29,690 nt of DNA from Candidatus Uhrbacteria bacterium RIFCSPHIGHO2_02_FULL_57_19. GTDB lineage: Bacteria > Patescibacteriota > Patescibacteriia > 2-12-FULL-57-11. The notes beneath the pieces are model-generated. The model worked only from the letters and a program-made list of their open reading frames with translations. It did not search any database and was not told the DNA's origin. Where the stretch lies: contig MGDZ01000002.1 in NCBI GenBank assembly GCA_001791115.1, forward strand, positions 1-29,690. Reading direction: 5' to 3'. Shown here one piece after another: positions 5,723 to 12,626 of this stretch. Each line of letters begins with the position of its first letter. Position 1 is the stretch's first letter. A program made the translations under genes and the position numbers.

Positions 5723-7984
5723 ATGTATTTGCAAAAGCTTGAACTCCAAGGATTCAAATCGTTCGCCAACCGCACGGAGCTGGAATTCCTCGGGCCCAAA
5801 GCCGGAACCAAAGGAATCACGGCCATCGTCGGCCCCAACGGCTCGGGCAAGTCCAACGTCGCCGACGGCATCCGCTGGGTGCTGGGCGAGCAGTCCATGA
5901 AACTCCTCCGCGGCAAAAAGTCGGAGGACGTTATTTTTTCCGGATCTGAAAAGCGAGCCCGTTCAGGGTTCGCCGAGGTTTCGATGCTGCTCAATAACGA
6001 GGATCGCAAGGCGGATATTGAGTACCCCGAGCTCCTCATCACCCGCCGCCTCTACCGCGACGGGACATCCGAGTATCTGGTAAACAAACAGAAGACGCGG
6101 CTCACCGACATCCAGCTCTTGCTGGCCCGCGCCTCCTTCGGTGAGCGGCACTACTCGGTGATCGGCCAAGGGATGATCGAACAGCTCCTTCAGCTCTCCC
6201 CGGAAGAACGGCGCGAATTTTTCGAGGAAGCGTCGGGCGTCAAGCCCCTTGAACTCAAAAAAGACCAGGCCTTGGGCAAGCTGGAGTCCGCCGAGGAGAA
6301 CCTGCGCACCGCCGAAGGACTCATCCGCGAAATCGAGCCCAGAATGCGCTCGCTCTCCCGCCAGGCCAAACGGCTCGAGGATCGCGGGACCATCGAGGAG
6401 GAACTGCACGGCCTCCAGCACGCCTACTACGGATCGCTGTGGAAAGAGAGTAATGCAAAATGCAAAGTGCAAAGTGAAAAATTGCGGGAGATCGAGGGGC
6501 GGCTCGCGAAGAAGAGGGCGGAAGCCGCGGCGATCGAAACGGAATTTTCCAAACTGGAAAAGGAGGAGACGCGCTCGGACGCGTTCCTGAAACTCCAGCT
6601 CGAGTACCAGAAACTCGTCGAGGAGCGGAGCGCGCTCCGCGAGAAGGAATTCGAGGCGCGCGGGGCAATTGACCGCGCACGGAGCGGCACGGTCGCTGTT
6701 CCTCTTCCGATTTCCAGGATCATCTCAGAACTTCAGGCAATCTCGGCGCTCCAGGATGAAACGATCGAACGGCTTACAAAAGCAACGTCAATGGACGACG
6801 TCCGCGGCATCCTGAATGAAACTAAGGATCTCGCCAAACGCACTCGTGATCTCCTCGACCGCCTCGAGCGTCCCGCGCCCGGGAAGACGGATACGAGCAA
6901 GACAGAACGCGAACTCTCCGGCATCACGGAGAAAATGAAAGACCTCGCGGGAAAACTCGCGGACATCCAGAAGCGGATTGAGGCCGCCGGCAAAGAGGAA
7001 GCCGGTCGCAAGGGCGCCTTCTTCGAGGCCCAGCGGCGGCTTCAGGGAAAACAAGAGGAACTCTACGCGGTGGATCGCGAACTCTCGGAGGCCAGGATCG
7101 AACTGGCCCGGCTGGAAACGCGGCGCGAGGCGCTGGAAAATGAGATGGCGACCGAACTCAAGGAGCGGCTGGAGCGGGTAAAACACGAGGTCGAGAGCCG
7201 CGAGGCGCCGTCTCCCACTGCCAAAGGCCCGCTCCCGCAGGAGGAGATCCAGGCCAAGATCCAGAAACTCAAATACCAGCTGGAACTGATCGGCGGCATC
7301 GACCCGGAGGTGATCAAGGAATACACCGAGACCAACGAGCGCTGGACCTTCTTGACCACCCAGGTTGATGATCTGCGAAAATCCATCACCGATCTTGAGA
7401 CGGTGATCGTTGAACTCAACCGCCTGATCGAAATTCAGTTCTCGGAAACCTTTGAGCGCATCAACGAGGCCTTCGGCCGCTATTTCAAAATTCTGTTCAA
7501 CGGCGGTCAGGCCAAACTGGAACGGAAGCGGGTGGCCCCGACTCACAAACGCGAGGAGGAAGAATTGGAAGAGGGGGTGGAGCCAACCAAAGCCGAGGAG
7601 CGACCGCCGTCCATCGCCGAAAAATTCGCCGCCGAGGAATTTGAAATCGAAATCCACGCCTCTCCCCCAGGAAAGCGGATCAAGTCGCTGGCCATGCTCT
7701 CCGGCGGCGAGCGGTCGCTCTCAGCCATCGCCCTTATCTCGGCTATCATCGCGGTGAACCCCAGCCCGTTCGTGGTCTTGGACGAGGTGGACGCGGCGTT
7801 GGACGAATCCAACTCCATCCGCTTTGCCCAAATCGTCCGCGAGCTTTCCTCCCAAACCCAGTTCATCGTCATCACCCACAACCGCTACACCATGGAACAC
7901 GCCTCCACCCTCTACGGGGTGACCATGCGCGACGACGGCACCAGCCAGCTCCTCTCCGTGAAGCTGGAGGATATCAAGCGGTAG
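5723..7984 (+). CDS. smc: Chromosome segregation ATPase SMC, short form without a recognisable hinge
   Basis: This 753-residue protein starts MYLQKLELQGFKSFANRTEL, the SMC hallmark. Walker A GPNGSGKS is at 37-44, the Q-loop region VLGEQS at 53-58, the ABC signature LSGGERS at 659-665, Walker B FVVLDEVDAALD at ~683-694 and the switch histidine in VITHNR near 719. Typical bacterial SMCs have ~1,150-1,190 residues. Here the two coiled-coil arms (about 165-310 and 385-530) are short. Where the ~150-residue hinge should lie (about 321-382) there is only a ~60-residue helical stretch starting at VPLPISRIISELQ. A short repeat-derived peptide (NAKCKVQSEKL) interrupts the first arm. AATACT at 5711-5716 would place the transcription start on the ATG. 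The ATPase head is complete. Confidence 0.9.
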   Translation: MYLQKLELQGFKSFANRTELEFLGPKAGTKGITAIVGPNGSGKSNVADGIRWVLGEQSMKLLRGKKSEDVIFSGSEKRARSGFAEVSMLLNNEDRKADIEYPELLITRRLYRDGTSEYLVNKQKTRLTDIQLLLARASFGERHYSVIGQGMIEQLLQLSPEERREFFEEASGVKPLELKKDQALGKLESAEENLRTAEGLIREIEPRMRSLSRQAKRLEDRGTIEEELHGLQHAYYGSLWKESNAKCKVQSEKLREIEGRLAKKRAEAAAIETEFSKLEKEETRSDAFLKLQLEYQKLVEERSALREKEFEARGAIDRARSGTVAVPLPISRIISELQAISALQDETIERLTKATSMDDVRGILNETKDLAKRTRDLLDRLERPAPGKTDTSKTERELSGITEKMKDLAGKLADIQKRIEAAGKEEAGRKGAFFEAQRRLQGKQEELYAVDRELSEARIELARLETRREALENEMATELKERLERVKHEVESREAPSPTAKGPLPQEEIQAKIQKLKYQLELIGGIDPEVIKEYTETNERWTFLTTQVDDLRKSITDLETVIVELNRLIEIQFSETFERINEAFGRYFKILFNGGQAKLERKRVAPTHKREEEELEEGVEPTKAEERPPSIAEKFAAEEFEIEIHASPPGKRIKSLAMLSGGERSLSAIALISAIIAVNPSPFVVLDEVDAALDESNSIRFAQIVRELSSQTQFIVITHNRYTMEHASTLYGVTMRDDGTSQLLSVKLEDIKR
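6452..6484. repeat. In-frame short tandem word inside smc
   Basis: ATGCAAA, ATGCAAAGTGCAAAGTG and AAAAATTG follow one another inside the first coiled-coil arm. The words have a composition unlike the GC-rich flanks and are translated as NAKCKVQSEKL. Confidence 0.55.
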
Positions 7985-8046
7985 TTCTCGACAAGCTCGA
8001 ACAATATATTCTTCGAGCGACCCCGAGTGTTCGGGGGAGTCGAGAA
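7985..8046. repeat. Three-way-junction palindrome directly after the smc stop
   Basis: The outer stem is TTCTCGAC (7985-7992) / GTCGAGAA (8039-8046). It encloses two hairpins, GCTCGAA/TTCGAGC and CCCCGA/TCGGGG. It starts at the base after the TAG. It has no T tract, so it is not a classical terminator. It looks like a repeat-type element that may also protect the smc mRNA 3' end. Confidence 0.65.
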
Positions 8047-8060
8047 GTTCCTATATCTGG

Positions 8061-8089
8061 TTGACATCCAACCGCCGTTTATCTATTAT
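8061..8089 (+). promoter_or_regulatory. Promoter of rpsP
   Basis: TTGACA (8061-8066), 17 bp, TATTAT (8084-8089). The start is near 8096, giving a ~96-nt leader that carries a palindrome copy and TAGAAC words. Confidence 0.78.
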
Positions 8090-8100
8090 CAACCAGCTGC

Positions 8101-8122
8101 ACCTGCCTGCCGGCAGGCAGGT
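8101..8122. repeat. Dispersed palindrome, copy 2 (rpsP leader)
   Basis: A perfect copy of the CCTGCCTGCCGGCAGGCAGG palindrome, about five bases after the predicted transcription start of rpsP. Confidence 0.8.
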
Positions 8123-8155
8123 TCGGATCGCGGCGCACTCCGCGATCCCCAATAC

Positions 8156-8191
8156 CTCGAACTAGAAACTAGAACCTCGCACCTAGAACCT
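8156..8191. repeat. TAGAAC-type short words before rpsP
   Basis: CGAACTAGAAAC, TAGAACCTCG and CACCTAGAACCT follow one another up to the rpsP start codon, in the place where a ribosome binding site would be expected. Confidence 0.55.
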
Positions 8192-8521
8192 ATGTTGTCG
8201 ATCCGCTTAACCCGCGTGGGTAAGAAGAAAAAGCCCTCCTTCCGCCTGGTCATCATGGACAAGCGCCGCGATCCCTGGGGCAAATCCCTGGAAAACCTCG
8301 GCGTCTACAATCCGCAGGCCAAGCCCAAAGTGATCCAGTTCAAGGCCGACCGGATCAATTTCTGGATGTCCAAGGGCGCCAAACCGACGCCCACCGTCTG
8401 GAACCTGCTGGTTGAACAAAAAATCATCGAAGGCAAAAAAACGAAAGCCCATCCCACGCACAAAAAAGCAGCCGCGGAAGCCAAACCAGCCGAAAAGAAA
8501 GAAGCGGCGCCTGCCGCATAA
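8192..8521 (+). CDS. rpsP: Ribosomal protein bS16
   Basis: This 109-residue protein of the small ribosomal subunit binds 16S rRNA and aids 30S assembly. It begins MLSIRLTRVGKKKKPSFRLV, the bS16 signature, followed by DKRRDPWGKSLENLGVYNP and the INFWMSKGAKPTPTV segment. The C-terminus is an Ala/Lys-rich tail, common in this family. The start follows the bS16 alignment; upstream in-frame codons run through repeat DNA. There is no Shine-Dalgarno sequence. It heads an rpsP-khpA-trmD cluster like those of other bacteria, but rimM is missing from its usual place before trmD. Confidence 0.95.
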   Translation: MLSIRLTRVGKKKKPSFRLVIMDKRRDPWGKSLENLGVYNPQAKPKVIQFKADRINFWMSKGAKPTPTVWNLLVEQKIIEGKKTKAHPTHKKAAAEAKPAEKKEAAPAA

Positions 8522-8530
8522 TCGGAACAA

Positions 8531-8563
8531 GAGCCCGCATTTGACATCAAAAGCGGGTTTTTG
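8531..8563 (+). terminator. Terminator after rpsP, with a promoter -35 box in its loop
   Basis: CCCGC / GCGGG form a short stem closed by A/T pairs and followed by TTTTTGTT. The loop holds TTGACA. Confidence 0.6.
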
Positions 8564-8570
8564 TTATTCT
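8541..8570 (+). promoter_or_regulatory. Probable promoter of khpA
   Basis: TTGACA (8541-8546), 18 bp, TATTCT (8565-8570). It overlaps the rpsP terminator. The start is near 8577, giving a ~97-nt leader with a GGAC...GTCC hairpin. Confidence 0.55.
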
Positions 8571-8673
8571 TTTCATCGAACCAGGACTGGCTGCGCTCGC
8601 GGCAATTTGGTCCGTGGAGGCACGGAAGGTCGACAGAACTGGCAACTTGTTACTTCCAAATACAAGACAAACT

Positions 8674-9000
8674 ATGGCTATCGAGAAGGATCAGGAGTTT
8701 GTCGAATACGTGGCCAGGGCCATCGTCAACCATCCCGAGGACGTCAAAACCGAACGGACGGTGGACGAACGCGGCGTGCTCATTACCCTCCACATCAATC
8801 AGGAGGACATGGGGTACGTCATCGGCCGCCAAGGCCAGACCGCGCGGGCCATGCGCACGCTCCTGCGCATCGTCGGAGCCAAGTCGAACGCCCGGGTAAA
8901 CCTCAAGATCTTCGAACCCGAGGAAGCCCGCCGCGCCCGCTTCGGCAGCGCCGCGACCGAAGAGGTCGACACCAGCGCCGTCGACGATCTCAAGCTCTAG
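8674..9000 (+). CDS. khpA: KH-domain RNA-binding protein KhpA (YlqC/UPF0109 family)
   Basis: This 108-residue protein has one KH domain with the RNA-contacting GXXG loop as GRQG in YVIGRQGQTARAMRTLLRIV. The N-terminal part EFVEYVARAIVNHPEDVKTE is typical of the family. KhpA binds RNA, usually with KhpB, and affects cell-wall growth and division in Firmicutes. It lies between rpsP and trmD, the conserved position of ylqC. An ATG at 8614 would add 20 residues without family similarity, so 8674 is chosen. There is no Shine-Dalgarno sequence. The acidic C-terminal tail is not conserved in the family. Confidence 0.9.
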   Translation: MAIEKDQEFVEYVARAIVNHPEDVKTERTVDERGVLITLHINQEDMGYVIGRQGQTARAMRTLLRIVGAKSNARVNLKIFEPEEARRARFGSAATEEVDTSAVDDLKL

Positions 9001-9011
9001 GAAACAAAACG

Positions 9012-9045
9012 AAAATCGTGGTACCCTCAAGGTGCCGCGATTTTT
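9012..9045 (+). terminator. Long hairpin with T tract between khpA and trmD
   Basis: AAAATCGTGGTACC pairs with GGTGCCGCGATTTTT (13 bp, with wobble pairs). It ends only 6 bases before the trmD start, so it could work as a terminator of khpA or as an attenuator of trmD. Confidence 0.65.
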
Positions 9046-9051
9046 GAATCT

Positions 9052-9729
9052 ATGAAATTCGATATCATAACGATCTTCCCTCACATTTTTGACTGTTACC
9101 TGGGTGAGTCAATTCTGGGACGGGCACAGAATAAAAAACTTATCACCCTTGCGACGCACGATCTACGAAAGTGGACGTCGGACCGACATAAGACGGTCGA
9201 CGGCAAGCCGTACGGCGGCGGGGCGGGAATGGTGTTCATGGCAGAACCAATATTGAAGGCTGTGGATTCGATCAAAAAAAAGAAAAAATCAAAGGTGGTC
9301 GTCTTTTCAGCCAAGGGGAAACCGTTCGATCAGAAGATGGCCTATGAGTGGACGAGGAAATACGACCATCTAGTTTTTGTCACCGGCCGCTATGAGGGAA
9401 TTGATGAACGAGTCGTCGCTGCCCTCAAGGCCGAGGAAATTTCTATCGGCCCGTATGTGCTCACGGACGGCGACGTCGCGGCTATGGTCGTGATCTCCTC
9501 CGTCGCGCGGCTCATTCCCGGCGTGATCAGATTGGAATCACTCCAGGAGGAATCACACTGGAATCTGTTGGTCAAAGGCGAACCCGCGGGCAAGGGTCTC
9601 GAGTATCCTCACTACACCCGACCCGAGGTACTGACCTTCAAAGGGAAGCGCTATCGCGTTCCCAACATTCTGCTCTCCGGCAACCACAAAAAAATCGCCG
9701 AGTGGCGGGCGAAGAAGTCGAAAAGATAA
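9052..9729 (+). CDS. trmD: tRNA (guanine-N1-)-methyltransferase TrmD
   Basis: This 225-residue SPOUT-class methyltransferase makes m1G37 in tRNAs with G36, which prevents +1 frameshifting. It begins MKFDIITIFPHIFD, followed by the HKTVDGKPYGGGAGMV loop. The trefoil-knot SAM site is formed by VTGRYEGIDERV and SIGPYVLTDGDVAAMVVISSVARLIPGV. The C-terminal part has EYPHYTRPEVLTFKGKRYRVPNILLSGNH, as expected. The length is near the family norm. There is no Shine-Dalgarno sequence; the ATG follows a hairpin by six bases. The neighbours rimM and rplS of the usual operon are absent here. Confidence 0.95.
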   Translation: MKFDIITIFPHIFDCYLGESILGRAQNKKLITLATHDLRKWTSDRHKTVDGKPYGGGAGMVFMAEPILKAVDSIKKKKKSKVVVFSAKGKPFDQKMAYEWTRKYDHLVFVTGRYEGIDERVVAALKAEEISIGPYVLTDGDVAAMVVISSVARLIPGVIRLESLQEESHWNLLVKGEPAGKGLEYPHYTRPEVLTFKGKRYRVPNILLSGNHKKIAEWRAKKSKR

Positions 9730-9750
9730 AAAAACCACCGGGCGGTGGTT
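9728..9750. terminator. Terminator between trmD (+) and the 180-residue gene (-)
   Basis: AACCACC / GGTGGTT form a 7-bp stem. On the minus strand it is followed by seven T; on the plus strand the tail is weaker. Confidence 0.75.
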
Positions 9751-9765
9751 GTGCTTCCGGGGCCG

Positions 9766-10308
9766 TCACGCTTTTTGCGTGATGGCTTTTTCGAATAGTC
9801 CGGCTTCGTCGGAGCCGAACTCCGTGAGGGCGATCGTGAGCTCCCTCGCTACCTGCCGCTGGTTCTGCGCCTCGAGGGCGATCGTGGCGCAACGATGAAG
9901 GCCCTCAAAAACGGCCAGCTCTTCACCCTGTCGGATTCCGATGATCGTCGTTGGACCGGGGAAGGACTTACGCAGGCCGATGACTTTGCTGTTGGCGGGA
10001 AGATCGGGATGCCGTGCGATGTCCGCAAGCTGGGCCTTCCCAGCGCCGACCGGATAGTACCGCTTCCACCCGCTGTAGGCGACCGCCCACATCTTCGGGA
10101 TGAGCACCGCGGGTTCATCTACTCGATACATCTCCCATGTGCGCTCCTGGAACTGGAGCGGCGCGGTGTACGTCGCGCGCCACGCATCCCACGACTCAAA
10201 GCCGCGCGAGCGCCAGACTTCTTCCCACCCCCACTCGGCCTCGCGATCGCGCCACTCGGAAAGAACCTCGGCCCATGACGCCGGACGAACGAACGAAAGA
10301 TGCTCCAT
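9766..10308 (-). CDS. Hypothetical protein (180 residues) with a ParB-like EGLHR motif
   Basis: I do not recognise the family with certainty. The N-terminal third is rich in Trp and acidic residues (SWAEVLSEWRDREAEWGWEEVWRSRGF). The C-terminal half has the order of a ParB/sulfiredoxin-like fold: a substrate segment (SKVIGLRKSFPGPTTIIGIRQGEELA), then VFEGLHRCATIALEA at 133-147, similar to the DGxHRxxA motif of ParB-type domains. There is no signal peptide. The start at 10308 has a weak GAAGG ribosome site and follows a good promoter; a longer in-frame reading would run through terminator DNA. It is a single-gene unit. Confidence 0.7.
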   Translation of the reverse strand: MEHLSFVRPASWAEVLSEWRDREAEWGWEEVWRSRGFESWDAWRATYTAPLQFQERTWEMYRVDEPAVLIPKMWAVAYSGWKRYYPVGAGKAQLADIARHPDLPANSKVIGLRKSFPGPTTIIGIRQGEELAVFEGLHRCATIALEAQNQRQVARELTIALTEFGSDEAGLFEKAITQKA

Positions 10309-10323
10309 AGAACCTTCGCGGCA

Positions 10324-10352
10324 AGAATAGCACAACGAGTTTCCGGGGTCAA
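10324..10352 (-). promoter_or_regulatory. Promoter of the 180-residue gene
   Basis: On the minus strand: TTGACC (10347-10352), 17 bp, TATTCT (10324-10329). The -35 box directly abuts the T tract of the upstream terminator. Confidence 0.68.
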
Positions 10353-10388
10353 AAAAAAAGACGGTGACCTCGCGATAGGAATCACCGT
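10351..10388 (-). terminator. Terminator of the 154-residue gene
   Basis: ACGGTGA / TCACCGT form a 7-bp stem with a 14-nt loop, followed on the minus strand by C and nine T. It lies 2 bp after the stop codon. Confidence 0.85.
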
Positions 10389-10390
10389 GT

Positions 10391-10855
10391 TCAGCCCTCG
10401 ATCTCGGCCATGATCCGGATGTCTTCCGGATCCATCGTTTCCCGGTTGTAGGCGAACTGACGCTGTCCCGCGCCGGCAAACGGCTCGTAGAAAACCTGCA
10501 CCTCGTCGCCGGCGCCAACACGCAGACGATGCGACAGGATTCCCCGCTGATCGAGCGGATCAGCGCCGTTGATCTCGAAAAAAAAGTTGCCCACCGTTTC
10601 CGCCATCTCGATGATGAAGGGCCCGTTGCGTTTCGGAATGTAACCCACCCGAAACCGCTGATCAAGAAAGGCGTAGAGTCGCAGGCCGTCTTCGCCGGAC
10701 GCCACGGTCTGCGATGGGCCGAACGGTTCGCCGTAACCGCCACCGACGCATCCCGGCAGAATCCGCGTCATGGCCGCGCCGCCAATCGCGGTGAGCCCTA
10801 GACGGATCACCTCTCTCCGCGCAAGGACGGCTGCTCCACTCAACTTGACGATCAT
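10391..10855 (-). CDS. Hypothetical exported protein (154 residues), possible Tat-type lipoprotein
   Basis: I do not recognise the mature domain. The N-terminus has a twin-arginine-like signal (residues 13-14 in ARREVIRLGL), then a short hydrophobic stretch and ILPGCVGGG, which resembles a lipobox with Cys35. The mature part is beta-rich (LRLYAFLDQRFRVGYIP, GPFIIEMAETVGNFFFEING, GDEVQVFYEPF). The ATG at 10855 is well set: Shine-Dalgarno AGGAGG lies 5-6 bp upstream and a near-consensus promoter at 10878-10906. It shares strand with the 180-residue gene, but each has its own promoter. Confidence 0.72.
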   Translation of the reverse strand: MIVKLSGAAVLARREVIRLGLTAIGGAAMTRILPGCVGGGYGEPFGPSQTVASGEDGLRLYAFLDQRFRVGYIPKRNGPFIIEMAETVGNFFFEINGADPLDQRGILSHRLRVGAGDEVQVFYEPFAGAGQRQFAYNRETMDPEDIRIMAEIEG

Positions 10856-10877
10856 TTCTCCCTCCTTTGATATCGCT

Positions 10878-10906
10878 ATTGTACGGGGGCGGCTCATCAG
10901 CGTCAA
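10878..10906 (-). promoter_or_regulatory. Promoter of the 154-residue gene
   Basis: On the minus strand: TTGACG (10901-10906), 17 bp, TACAAT (10878-10883). Confidence 0.75.
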
Positions 10907-10946
10907 AAGTGAAAAAAATAGCTTAACTGAGGGGTTTTTTCGGCCG

Positions 10947-10955
10947 TGTGGATAA
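10947..10955 (-). promoter_or_regulatory. Single perfect DnaA-box sequence
   Basis: TTATCCACA on the minus strand, 28 bp upstream of the 16S -35 box. It stands alone, so it may be chance or a regulatory DnaA site. It is not evidence for an origin. Confidence 0.3.
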
Positions 10956-10982
10956 ACTGTGGCGAACGGGTCTTCCCCATCC

Positions 10983-11011
10983 TTGACAGGCCCTGGTCCC
11001 TCCGGTAAACT
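10983..11011 (+). promoter_or_regulatory. Promoter of the 16S rRNA / tRNA-Ile unit
   Basis: TTGACA (10983-10988), 17 bp, TAAACT (11006-11011). It is followed by GC-rich sequence. The start is near 11018, ~240 nt upstream of mature 16S. Confidence 0.8.
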
Positions 11012-11017
11012 TTCGGC

Positions 11018-11256
11018 GCGACCTGATATGACGGGTCGAACAGAACTTTGACAACTGAACCAGACAACCAAAACAATATATCGCAAAACACATCGGTGGG
11101 AAAAACAGCGTCGAAGAGACGGTGTTTTTGTTCTCTTCAGATCAAAAACCGATGATGCCTTTTGCGGTTGCAACGTCTATCAAGTAGAAAATTCAACTCC
11201 GGACAACAAAGTCCGGATCTACTCATCTGATTGAATCCGAACTTCGGTTTGGATTT
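11018..11256 (+). other. 16S rRNA leader with hairpins and a motif shared with the 23S leader
   Basis: No protein gene is visible. The leader holds the motif ACTTTGACAACTGAA (11045-11059), closely matched in the 23S leader (ACTTTGACAATTGAA). It also holds a terminator-like hairpin with T tail at 11101-11129, a TCCGGAC/GTCCGGA hairpin at 11198-11217 and a UUCG-capped hairpin at 11235-11256. Processing or antitermination roles are inferred. Confidence 0.6.
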
Positions 11257-11261
11257 TTACT

Positions 11262-11301
<40 letters not shown>

Positions 11302-11497
11302 TCTAAGGCATGCAAGTCGAACGGGTACGGGGAGCAATCCTCGTGCCAGTGGCAAACGGGTGCGTAACACATTGGTAACCTGCCTCGAAGACGGGCACAA
11401 CCCTTCGAAAGAGGGGCTAATTCCCGATACGGATGCGGGGGCGCGAGCCATTCGCATTGAAACGTCCAAAAGACGCTTCGAGAGGGGCCTATGCCCT

Positions 11498-11532
<35 letters not shown>

Positions 11533-12115
11533 TACGACGGGTAGCAGGCGTGAGAGCGCGACCTGCCTCAGTGGGACTGAGACACTGCCCACACTCCTAC
11601 GGGAGGCTGCAGTCAAGAATCTTCCCCAATGGGCGAAAGCCTGAGGGAGCGACGCCGCGTGCGGGATGAAGCCCTTCGGGGTGTAAACCGCTTTTGCACG
11701 GGACGAAGCCGCAAGGCTGACGGTACCGTGAGAATAAGAGGTTGCTAACTCTGTGCCAGCAGCAGCGGTAATACAGAGACCTCAAGCGTTATCCGGATTT
11801 ATTGGGCGTAAAGGGTCCGCAGGTGGCTTGATGCGTCCTTCGTCAAATTCCGGGGCTCAACCCCGTAACTGCGAAGGATACGATCGAGCTAGAGGCCGGG
11901 AGAGGCGAGCGGAATTGCCGGTGTAGTAGTAAAATGCGTTCATATCGGCAAGAACACCAAAGGCGAAGGCAGCTCGCTGGAACGGTCCTGACACTCAGGG
12001 ACGAAAGCGTGGGTAGCGAATGAGATTAGATACCTCAGTAGTCCACGCCCTAAACGATGAGTGCTAGGTATTGGAAGTATCGACCCTTCCAGTGCCGTCG
12101 AACCAAGCTAACGCG

Positions 12116-12166
<51 letters not shown>

Positions 12167-12167
12167 A

Positions 12168-12202
<35 letters not shown>

Positions 12203-12286
12203 CAATTCGACGATAAGCGAGGAACCTTACCAGGGTTTGACATGTCGCTGCAAGCGCACGGAAACGTGTGACCTTCGAGGGTGCGA

Positions 12287-12318
<32 letters not shown>

Positions 12319-12626
12319 CCGTGAGGTGTACCGTTAAGTCGGGAAACGAGCGCAACCCCTGTGCCGTGTTCAATGGACACGGCAGACTGCCCGCGTCAAG
12401 CGGGAGGAAGGAGGGGACGACGTCAAATCAGCATGGCCCTTATATCCTGGGCTACACACGTGCTACAATGGCCGGTACAATGGGTTGCCAAGCGGTAACG
12501 CGGAGCTAATCCCATCAAAGCCGGTCTCAGTTCGGATTGAGGTCTGAAATTCGACCTCATGAAGCTGGAATCGCTAGTAACCGCAGATCAGCCTCGCTGC
12601 GGTGAATACGTTCTCGGGTCTTGTAC

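Noticed and set aside
10309..10743. Long N-terminal extension of the 180-residue gene (open frame continues upstream)
   Set aside because: The extension overlaps the neighbouring gene, its terminator and the promoter; the codons are out of frame with a gene that has its own Shine-Dalgarno site.
10947..10955. DnaA box as part of a replication origin
   Set aside because: Only one perfect box was found, with no cluster, no AT-rich unwinding region and no dnaA/dnaN neighbours.
11049..11083. Second rRNA promoter beginning with TTGACA at 11049
   Set aside because: No -10 box lies at 16-18 bp; the sequence is a motif shared with the 23S leader and more likely has a role in processing or antitermination.
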